Below, one piece after another: positions 1 through 6,788 of a DNA stretch of 64,000 bases. This DNA comes from Thermodesulfovibrio sp. (lineage in GTDB: Bacteria > Nitrospirota > Thermodesulfovibrionia > Thermodesulfovibrionales > Thermodesulfovibrionaceae). The stretch lies in assembly GCA_025057595.1 (NCBI GenBank), contig JANXBK010000002.1, positions 67,693-131,692 on the forward strand. Direction: 5' to 3'. The notes beneath the pieces were generated by a model that saw only the letters and a list, made by a program, of their open reading frames with translations, was not told where the DNA came from and made no database searches. Every line of letters starts with the position of its first letter. The stretch's first letter is position 1. The position numbers and the translations under genes were made by a program.

Positions 1-573
1 ATGAAATATCTTTCTCAACTTGAGTTAGGAAGTTTAATTACAAGAGTTATAAGAATGGCAAAACTTCCCTTTGTTTTATCAAAGGGTTTTCATCCGAAGC
101 CTGAGATATCTTTCGGACCTTCTCTTCCTGTAGGAGTTGAAAGTGAGGCAGAGTATTTTGATTTAAAGATTTATGGAGATTTCAAATCAGACTGTATTGA
201 TAAAATAAATGCTATTTTACCTAATGAAGTCAAAATAAAATTCGCTAAAGTAATTGATCCAAAAACTCCCTCTCTTAACTCTTTTATAGAAAGATATAAG
301 TATGTGATTAAACTAGATCAAGCTTTATCCTCCTTTAACATAGATAATATAGAGGAAATAAAAATAAGAAGAAATGGTAAAATTTACTCGCTTAAAGATT
401 TTATTGAGAGTATTCAGATTTATAAAAATGAACTATGTATAATAGTTAAAGATATCGAAGTTAAGGCAAGAATAATTGAAATTGTTGAGGCTCTCTTGGG
501 TATTTCCGCAAAGGAGCTCAATATTAAAAGGATTCAGATGTATGGATACAAAGAAGGCTTAGTAGAACCATGA
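1..573 (+). CDS. DUF2344 (TIGR03936-type) protein, C-terminal part
   Basis: The motif region KGFHPKPEISFG followed by PVGVESEAEYFDL (about residues 28-56) is typical of the DUF2344 domain that accompanies or is fused to a radical SAM protein. Family members usually have about ten or more residues before the conserved YLS-LEL segment, which here begins at residue 3. The Met at base 1 is therefore probably internal, and the gene or a fused radical SAM part lies upstream of the window. The stop overlaps the RNase G start by four bases (ATGA), so the two are co-translated; this pairing with rng is common. The biochemical role of the domain is not established. The family call is firm, the start is not. 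Confidence 0.8.
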   Translation: MKYLSQLELGSLITRVIRMAKLPFVLSKGFHPKPEISFGPSLPVGVESEAEYFDLKIYGDFKSDCIDKINAILPNEVKIKFAKVIDPKTPSLNSFIERYKYVIKLDQALSSFNIDNIEEIKIRRNGKIYSLKDFIESIQIYKNELCIIVKDIEVKARIIEIVEALLGISAKELNIKRIQMYGYKEGLVEP

Positions 574-2072
574 GTAACGAGCTTTTAGTTAATGTAACAA
601 GGCAAGAGTGTCGTGTTGCCCTTGTTGAAGGTGGGCAGGTTGTTGAGTTTTATATTGAAAGAAAGGGAGAGTCAAGCTTTGTAGGCAATATTTATAAAGG
701 AAGAGTGGTTAAGGTTCTCAGAGGAATGCAGGCGTGTTTTGTTGACATAGGACTTGATAAAGCAGCTTTTCTTTACATAGATGATATAAAAGGAGGGTTA
801 TTGGAGCTTTATCCTTTTTTAGAAGCCGAAGAAAAAACAGAGATTATCCCAAAACTTGATTTAAAGGATGCTTCAATTGAGGAGCTTATTCAAGAAGGAC
901 AAGAAATTCTCGTTCAAGTTGCAAAAGATCCTATAGGAACAAAAGGAGCAAGAGTTACATCAAGAATAACTCTTCCAGGAAGATACGTAGTATTAATGCC
1001 AGGAATGGAGCATATAGGAGTATCAAGAAAAATTGAAAATGAAGAAAAGAGAAAAAAACTAAAAGAGCTTGCAGCTCATATTAAACCTCAAGGATTTGGA
1101 ATTATTATGAGAACAGTTAGTGAGGATGCTTCAGAGGAAGAGATTGAGAGAGATTTAAACTTTCTTCTTTCATTATGGAATAATATTCAGAAAAAGAAAG
1201 ACAAACTTCCAGCTCCACATCTTATTCATAGTGAGTTTGATCTTGTTCTGAGAAGTCTCCGTGACTTTATGAATCAAAATGTAGACCGTTTAATAATTGA
1301 TAATCCTACAGAATGGCAGAGAGTTAAAGAATTTGCTCAGCTTTACTTTCCTAAAATTGCTGACAAAATTGAGCTTTATGAAGGAGACGAACCTCTATTT
1401 GATGCTTTCGGTGTTGAAGTAGATCTTCAAAGAGCACTTGAAAGAAAGATATGGCTCAAATCAGGTGGATACATAGTTATTGATCAAACAGAAGCAATGA
1501 CAGTAATTGATGTTAATACAGGCAAATTTGTAGGAAAAGAAAATCTTGAAGATACAATTTTGAGAACAAATCTTGAAGCAGTAAAAGAGATAGCCTATCA
1601 GATAAGACTAAGAAATATAGGAGGAATCATTCTTATAGATTTTATAGATATGGAAAAAGAAGAGAATCGTCAAAGAGTGCTAAATGCTATGATAGAGGCA
1701 ATTAAAAAAGATAGAGCAAAAATTAACATTTACAACATTACAGAGCTTGGTATTGTGCAGATGACAAGAAAAAGAACAAGAGAATCTATTGAGCAAATCC
1801 TTTGTGATAGCTGTACTTACTGTGAAGGTAAAGGAAGAATAAAGAGTATTAAAACAGTTGCCTATGAGATCCTAAGAAAACTAAGATATATGCCCATTTC
1901 TCAAGGCTCTGAAATAACCGTAACTACTCATCCACAAGTTGCTGATCTGCTTACATATGAAGAGAGAGAATCAATTGAGGAAATTGAAAACTTAAAGAAA
2001 ATAAGAGTTATTGTTAAAAAGGACAGTTTAATCCATCAAGAAAACTATTTCATCCATAAAACATCTCAATGA
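570..2072 (+). CDS. rng: Ribonuclease G (RNase E/G family)
   Basis: This is a single-strand-specific endoribonuclease acting in rRNA maturation and mRNA decay. An S1-like RNA-binding domain lies near residues 38-125 (SFVGNIYKGRVVKVL, ACFVDIGLDKAAFLY). The catalytic DNase-I-like region contains the metal-binding segments VIDVNTGKFVG and ILIDFIDM. A cysteine motif starting at residue 412 (CDSCTYCEGKG) corresponds to the Zn-link of the family. At 500 residues it matches RNase G and lacks the long degradosome scaffold of RNase E. It is translationally coupled at both ends, with ATGA overlaps to the DUF2344 gene and to the following Fe-S protein. Confidence 0.95.
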   Translation: MSNELLVNVTRQECRVALVEGGQVVEFYIERKGESSFVGNIYKGRVVKVLRGMQACFVDIGLDKAAFLYIDDIKGGLLELYPFLEAEEKTEIIPKLDLKDASIEELIQEGQEILVQVAKDPIGTKGARVTSRITLPGRYVVLMPGMEHIGVSRKIENEEKRKKLKELAAHIKPQGFGIIMRTVSEDASEEEIERDLNFLLSLWNNIQKKKDKLPAPHLIHSEFDLVLRSLRDFMNQNVDRLIIDNPTEWQRVKEFAQLYFPKIADKIELYEGDEPLFDAFGVEVDLQRALERKIWLKSGGYIVIDQTEAMTVIDVNTGKFVGKENLEDTILRTNLEAVKEIAYQIRLRNIGGIILIDFIDMEKEENRQRVLNAMIEAIKKDRAKINIYNITELGIVQMTRKRTRESIEQILCDSCTYCEGKGRIKSIKTVAYEILRKLRYMPISQGSEITVTTHPQVADLLTYEERESIEEIENLKKIRVIVKKDSLIHQENYFIHKTSQ

Positions 2073-3166
2073 ATAGTTTAAACATAGAGTATTGCGCAAA
2101 ATGTGGAAGATGTAATGAGGTTTGTCCCAGTTATAAGGTTTTTCTTAACGAATCTTACAGTCCAAGAGGTAGAGTTAGACTGATTTCTGCTCTAAAAAAT
2201 AAAGAGCTTTCTGAAACAGATCTACTAAGAAGAAGGCTTTTAAGTTGTCTTCTATGTGGTAGTTGTTTGGTCTGTCCTGTTGGAATCTCTATTCCTGAGT
2301 ATATCTATGAGACAAGAGCAAATATGAACAAAGCCTTGAATCTCTATCCTTTTAAGTTTTTTTCTCTCCATCCAGATTTATTTTTCTCTGTTTTGAAAAC
2401 TATCTCGCCCTTACTTAAATTTTTTAAAAGATATCAGCTAAAAAAACTTTCATACTTCAGAATTGAAAAGGAGAAAAATTCATTAAAAATCTACTCTAAA
2501 CCTTTAGCAAAAGGTAGATTTGCTATATTTTTTGGTTGTTCAACCAACTATATGCTTCCTTCACTAAAGCAATCTTTAATCTCTCTTTTAAACAAGCTTG
2601 GATATGAAGTCTTAATACCTAAGCAGCATTGCTGTGGAGCACCGCTTTTTTCAGCTGGATTTAAAAAAGAAGCAGTAGCGCTTTTAGAAAAAAATCTTAA
2701 AATTTATAACTCCTTCAGTATTGATGGAGTACTTACACCTTGTCCCACATGTGCCCATACAATAGGTGAACTCTATAAGAATTATGTTGGTGAAAACATA
2801 AAGGTTATGAATCTCTCAAAAGTTTTAGAAGACTCATTTGAGCTTAAATCCTCTCAAGAAGCTATATTTCATATTTCTTGTCATATGAAAAACTATGTAA
2901 AAGATGATTTAAATCTTTCAAAATTATTAAAAAACTCTGGATTTCTCATTAAATTAGAGGATGGATGTTGCGGCTTTGCAGGGCTGTTTTCTTTTCTCTT
3001 TGAAAGGGAATCTATAGATATTCTTAATAAAAAAGTTTTAAAATATAAAAATGTAGATATGCTTATAACTTCTTGTCCAAACTGTTTACTTCAATTCAAG
3101 TTTGTCTTAAGAAAAAATGTTTTGCACTATGTAGAAATATTTAACGAAAATTTAAGAAAGGAGTAA
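2069..3166 (+). CDS. (Fe-S)-binding oxidoreductase subunit, GlcF/CCG family
   Basis: This resembles the iron-sulfur subunit of glycolate/lactate-type FAD oxidoreductases (GlcF, LldE, HdrD-like). The N-terminus has a normal 4Fe-4S motif (C9, C12, C15, C19-P). A second cluster motif has C60, C63, C66 and C69-P, where only two residues separate the third and fourth cysteines instead of the usual three. Two cysteine-rich CCG domains follow, recognisable by HCCGAPLFSAGF and GCCGFAGLFSF with CPTC and CPNC partners. No FAD subunit (GlcD) lies next to it, so the substrate is unknown. It overlaps rng by four bases. The family is clear; the name GlcF would be a guess. Confidence 0.8.
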   Translation: MNSLNIEYCAKCGRCNEVCPSYKVFLNESYSPRGRVRLISALKNKELSETDLLRRRLLSCLLCGSCLVCPVGISIPEYIYETRANMNKALNLYPFKFFSLHPDLFFSVLKTISPLLKFFKRYQLKKLSYFRIEKEKNSLKIYSKPLAKGRFAIFFGCSTNYMLPSLKQSLISLLNKLGYEVLIPKQHCCGAPLFSAGFKKEAVALLEKNLKIYNSFSIDGVLTPCPTCAHTIGELYKNYVGENIKVMNLSKVLEDSFELKSSQEAIFHISCHMKNYVKDDLNLSKLLKNSGFLIKLEDGCCGFAGLFSFLFERESIDILNKKVLKYKNVDMLITSCPNCLLQFKFVLRKNVLHYVEIFNENLRKE

Positions 3167-3169
3167 AGA

Positions 3170-3937
3170 ATGGATGAAAAGTTTGAGATAATTTTGCCTG
3201 ATGGAACCATATTTAGGTCTAAAAAAGAAAGTATAGTTCAGGGATTTGATGAGGAAGGAAAACCTAAAAAAATGAAATTTATTCAAAAAACAGAGTGTGA
3301 TAGATGTGGACAGTGTTGTCAGTTAGACACTCCCATTCTACTTAAAGAGGATTTACCAATACTTCTTAAAGGCTATATTACTGAAAAGGATATCTATACA
3401 ATTAGAGAGGGAGAGAGAATCAGATCTCGTATTGATGGAGAAATTTATGATGCCTCTATGGAGATGATAAAGATTAAGCCAATTTTTGGTACCTCTACAT
3501 GTCTTTTTTATGACAATGCAGTAGGATGCACTATTTATGAGGTAAGACCTACAGTTTGTAGAGAGTTTGAGTGTTGGAGTCAAAACTATACAATTACAGG
3601 ATTAGAGAAAAGAAGACTTACAAGAGCTGATTTATTTAGAGATATAGAGATCTTAATGCAAGCAATTAATACACATGAAAAGAAATGCTCTTTAAATCAA
3701 TTTAGTGAGTTAGTAGAGGAGTATGCTAATGGAAAAGAAGAAAATTTTGATAAAATTGTGGATATGTTTCTTTTTGACCAAGCAATAAGAAGTTGGGCTA
3801 AGGAAAAACTTAATATTCAGGAGAATTTACTGCCTGTTGTATTTGGAAGAACTCTATTTGAACTTGCTTCTCTTTTTAATTTAATAATAGAGAAAGAGGG
3901 AGAAAACTTTATAATGAAAGTAAGGAGGACATCCTGA
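3170..3937 (+). CDS. YkgJ-type cysteine cluster protein (first copy)
   Basis: A 255-residue protein of the YkgJ family of putative zinc- or iron-binding proteins. It shows C43-DRC-GQCC50 near the start, followed by a C-terminal set in [25 protein letters not shown], with the typical G-C-x-IY-x-x-RP-x-x-CR core. The biochemical function of the family is unknown. It begins three bases after the Fe-S protein behind a good ribosome site (AAGGAG) and ends at base 3937, sharing one base with the transaldolase start (TGATG). It is thus part of the rng operon. A second YkgJ-like protein lies about 2 kb away on the other strand. Confidence 0.75.
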   Translation: MDEKFEIILPDGTIFRSKKESIVQGFDEEGKPKKMKFIQKTECDRCGQCCQLDTPILLKEDLPILLKGYITEKDIYTIREGERIRSRIDGEIYDASMEMIKIKPIFGTSTCLFYDNAVGCTIYEVRPTVCREFECWSQNYTITGLEKRRLTRADLFRDIEILMQAINTHEKKCSLNQFSELVEEYANGKEENFDKIVDMFLFDQAIRSWAKEKLNIQENLLPVVFGRTLFELASLFNLIIEKEGENFIMKVRRTS

Positions 3938-4581
3938 TGAAGTTCTTTATTGATACTGCTAATATTGAAGAAATAAAAGAGACTTGGCAGTTAGGTTTAA
4001 TTGATGGTGTTACAACAAATCCTTCATTAATAGCAAAGGAAAAAAAAGACCCTGTAGCACTTCTTAAAGAAATATGTGATATAGTTGATGGTCCAGTAAG
4101 TGCTGAAGTGCTTTCTTTAAGATATGAAGAGATGATAAAAGAAGCATTTACACTAAGTGAAATCCATAAAAACATTGTAATAAAAATTCCAATGACAGAG
4201 GATGGAATTAAAGCTGTCAGAAAGCTTTCAGAACAGGGAATTAAAACAAATGTTACATTGATTTTTTCAGCAAACCAAGCACTTTTAGCTGCTAAAGCTG
4301 GTGCCACCTATGTAAGTCCTTTTGTGGGAAGACTTGATGATATTAGTCATTTTGGTATAGAACTTATAAGAGATATTCAGTTAATTTTTGAAAACTATGA
4401 TTTTCCAACGGAGATAATTGTGGCAAGCATACGTAATCCTCTTCATGTTCTTGAGGCTGCAAGAGTTGGTGCTCACATTGCAACAATTCCTTATTCAGTA
4501 ATAAAACAGTTAATTAAACATCCACTAACAGATATTGGTATAGATAGATTTTTAAAGGATTGGGAAAAAATAAAAAAGTAG
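3937..4581 (+). CDS. Small transaldolase / fructose-6-phosphate aldolase (TalC/FSA type)
   Basis: The protein starts [15 protein letters not shown] and is 214 residues long, the size of the single-domain bacterial TalC/FSA group, which cleaves or transfers a dihydroxyacetone unit in sugar-phosphate metabolism. TTNPS lies at 26-30, and the Schiff-base lysine is K83 in [10 protein letters not shown]. Both transaldolase and F6P-aldolase activities exist in this clade and sequence reading alone does not separate them. Transaldolase in the pentose phosphate pathway is the more common activity. It follows the cysteine cluster gene with one shared base, and htrA follows after 12 bases. Confidence 0.88.
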   Translation: MKFFIDTANIEEIKETWQLGLIDGVTTNPSLIAKEKKDPVALLKEICDIVDGPVSAEVLSLRYEEMIKEAFTLSEIHKNIVIKIPMTEDGIKAVRKLSEQGIKTNVTLIFSANQALLAAKAGATYVSPFVGRLDDISHFGIELIRDIQLIFENYDFPTEIIVASIRNPLHVLEAARVGAHIATIPYSVIKQLIKHPLTDIGIDRFLKDWEKIKK

Positions 4582-4593
4582 GAGGTAAGGAGA

Positions 4594-6042
4594 ATGAAAA
4601 ATAAAAAATTAATATTTTTAGCTGTTGTATTACTTTTCAGTGGCATCCTAATTGGCCTTATAGTGGCCTCAAAGTTGGATATCCAGACAAAAGGATACTC
4701 TGAAGAGTATCAGATTTCTAAGGAATCTCAAGAAGTATTATCAAAGATAGGAAATGCGATGGCAGAGGTTGTTCAAGCAGTAAGACCAGCTGTTGTAAAC
4801 ATATATACTACAAAAAAGATAAAAAGACCAAGAATTCCTTTTCCCTTTGATGATCCTTTTTTCAGAAGATTTTTTGACGAAGAATTCAGTGAACTGTTCA
4901 GACCCAGAGAGTTTACTCAAACTTCGCTGGGCTCTGGTGTTATTGTTGATGCTTCAGGTTATATTTTAACAAACTATCATGTTATTAAAGGTGCTGACGA
5001 AATAAAAGTTAAACTCTTTGACAAAAGAGTCTTTGATGGAGTGGTAGTTGGAACCGATGCTAAAACAGATCTTGCAGTCCTAAAGATTAAAGCAGAAGGA
5101 CTGCGTCCCATCAAATGGGGAGATTCAGATAAGTTAAAGGTAGGTGAAACAGTGATTGCCATTGGAAATCCCTATGGTTTAGCTTTAACTGTTACATCAG
5201 GTATTGTAAGTGCTACAGGAAGAGCGAATGTTGGAATAGCAGACTATGAAGACTTTATTCAGACAGACGCAGCTATTAATCCTGGAAACTCTGGTGGACC
5301 ACTTGTAAATGTCCGTGGAGAGCTTGTTGGAATAAATACAGCTATATTTAGCACAACAGGTGGATATCAAGGAATTGGATTTGCTATACCAAGCAATATG
5401 GCACGAGTTGTTATGGAAAATCTTATAAAACATAAAAAAGTAGTTCGTGGTTGGCTTGGAGTAACAGTGCAGGATTTAGATCCTGAGATGGCAAAGGCTT
5501 TGAAGATGAAAGAGATTAAAGGAGCAGTAGTAACTGATGTTTATGAGAACAGTCCAGCTCAGAAGGCAAAGATTCAAAGAAAAGACATAATAATAAGTTT
5601 TGATGGAAAAGAAGTTGAAGATTCAGCTCATTTAAGAAATCTTGTTGTAAACACACCTCCTGGCAAAACTGTAAAAATTGAGATACTCAGAGATGGAAAA
5701 ACCCATACAGTTACAGTAAACATTGAGGAACAACCTGCTAATCTAAAGGTTACAGCTGCCGAGTCACTTTTAGGCGGAATATATGTAGAGGATTTAACAA
5801 ATAAATTAAGATCTCAATATAGAATACCAAATAGAATAAATGGAGTTATAGTTATGAGTGTAGATCCTAACAGCCCAGCATATGGAATATTAAATAAGGG
5901 AGATGTAATAATGGAGATAAATAACGAAAAAATAAATAGCGTTAGAGATTTCAACAGAGTAGCAAATGAAGTCAGCGAGTATGCAATTGTATGGTTTTAT
6001 AGACAAGGAAAAGTGCTATACACTACACTGAAGGCTCGTTAA
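4594..6042 (+). CDS. degP: HtrA/Deg-family periplasmic serine protease
   Basis: An envelope stress protease/chaperone. A hydrophobic N-terminal signal or anchor spans about residues 5-26. The trypsin-like domain carries the triad H129 (TNYHVIKGADE), D159 (TDLAVLKI) and S233 (GNSGGPL). Two PDZ domains follow, at about 285-375 and 385-480, matching the DegP/DegQ architecture. The ribosome site AGGAGGTAAGGAG precedes the ATG. It is the last gene of the rng-led group. Its 3' end overlaps the convergent gene 6016-6558 by 27 bases. DegP versus DegQ cannot be decided here. Confidence 0.93.
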   Translation: MKNKKLIFLAVVLLFSGILIGLIVASKLDIQTKGYSEEYQISKESQEVLSKIGNAMAEVVQAVRPAVVNIYTTKKIKRPRIPFPFDDPFFRRFFDEEFSELFRPREFTQTSLGSGVIVDASGYILTNYHVIKGADEIKVKLFDKRVFDGVVVGTDAKTDLAVLKIKAEGLRPIKWGDSDKLKVGETVIAIGNPYGLALTVTSGIVSATGRANVGIADYEDFIQTDAAINPGNSGGPLVNVRGELVGINTAIFSTTGGYQGIGFAIPSNMARVVMENLIKHKKVVRGWLGVTVQDLDPEMAKALKMKEIKGAVVTDVYENSPAQKAKIQRKDIIISFDGKEVEDSAHLRNLVVNTPPGKTVKIEILRDGKTHTVTVNIEEQPANLKVTAAESLLGGIYVEDLTNKLRSQYRIPNRINGVIVMSVDPNSPAYGILNKGDVIMEINNEKINSVRDFNRVANEVSEYAIVWFYRQGKVLYTTLKAR

Positions 6043-6558
6043 GGCTCTGAAGAAGGACTCACGCATCTGCTGTCTTTTATGAAGCATGAGAGTAAAAGTA
6101 TTTGAAAACTCTCTGAAAGCCCGAGCAGGTGCTGACTCCATCTCTTTTAGTAGATCTTTACAGAAATACCAATTACATCTTAAGGGTCTTAAATATCTGG
6201 GAATGCTACATCCCTTCTCAGTAAGAAGATAGCAAGGCTCTCTATCTTTAAGATTTCTTTCAGGCAGAGGGAACTTTTCACCTAAAGCTAACACATAGAT
6301 TAAGTCATCATACTCATATCTGCTGTTTTTATTTAAGCAACAGATATTTTCACATTTTGAACAGACCTTTTTAGAATAAATCTCTACAAATGGATCTATT
6401 TTAATAAGTAACTCCTTAACTGTATGAGCTAAATCTTTTGTTTCAGCAAATACCTCTTTATTTGCACTAAAGAGACTCTCAAGCCTCTCTATTAAAATTT
6501 GAAGCTCCCTAATATTATCCCAAAGAAGTATTTCTCTGTTGATTTCTAAAAGTTGCAT
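6016..6558 (-). CDS. YkgJ-like cysteine cluster protein (second copy)
   Basis: A 180-residue protein with a helical N-terminal half and a cysteine cluster: VCSKCENICC around residues 90-100, then GCSIPRYLRPLRCNWYFC further on. The arrangement resembles the YkgJ/CxxCxxCC putative metal-chelating family, without obvious close similarity to the copy at 3170. The function is unknown. It converges on htrA with a 27-base overlap. The start has no ribosome binding site: the region upstream is T/A only, with a TATAAT box nine bases before the ATG (on this strand), so the transcript may be leaderless. Confidence 0.65.
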   Translation of the reverse strand: MQLLEINREILLWDNIRELQILIERLESLFSANKEVFAETKDLAHTVKELLIKIDPFVEIYSKKVCSKCENICCLNKNSRYEYDDLIYVLALGEKFPLPERNLKDREPCYLLTEKGCSIPRYLRPLRCNWYFCKDLLKEMESAPARAFREFSNTFTLMLHKRQQMRESFFRALTSLQCSV

Positions 6559-6596
6559 ATATTTATTATTATAATTTAATTCAAGAGGGGAATTTT
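6559..6596. promoter_or_regulatory. Divergent intergenic promoter region
   Basis: These 38 bases separate two divergent genes. On the minus strand a perfect TATAAT (6568-6573) lies nine bases from the ATG at 6558, with no purine-rich ribosome site between. On the plus strand GAGGGGAA supplies the ribosome site for the GTG at 6597. No clear -35 was seen on either strand. Confidence 0.4.
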
Positions 6597-6788
6597 GTGA
6601 GAAAGAGAGTTTTAAAAAATCTTAAGTGTAAGTATTGTAAAAATCATATTTTAGTTGTATTTTCCTGTAGATATGTCTATTTACTTTGTAATGAATGTGG
6701 AGCAGAGTTTAAAATATCAGACTATTTAGATGAAATTGATGAAGAAACATGGGATATGATATCTCGCAGAAGTTGTGATAGAGCTTAA
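6597..6788 (+). CDS. Small dual-CxxC zinc-ribbon-like protein
   Basis: A 63-residue protein with a GTG start supported by the ribosome site GAGGGG eight bases upstream. It has C11-KY-C14 and C31-NE-C34 (NECGAEF), the spacing of a small zinc ribbon, plus C24 and C60 outside the ribbon and an acidic tail (DEIDEE). It resembles the small dual-CxxC proteins found in sulfate reducers and relatives, some of which are selenoproteins. No in-frame TGA is present here. Function is unknown. Its stop overlaps the stop of the convergent P-type ATPase by four bases. Confidence 0.65.
   Translation: MRKRVLKNLKCKYCKNHILVVFSCRYVYLLCNECGAEFKISDYLDEIDEETWDMISRRSCDRA

Noticed and set aside
3909..4307. 132-residue minus-strand frame opposite the transaldolase
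   Set aside because: It is an antisense shadow of a well-supported gene, with no ribosome site and no recognisable motifs.
6597..6788. Selenoprotein reading of the dual-CxxC gene
   Set aside because: No in-frame TGA occurs in the gene and it ends at a normal TAA, so there is no evidence for Sec here.
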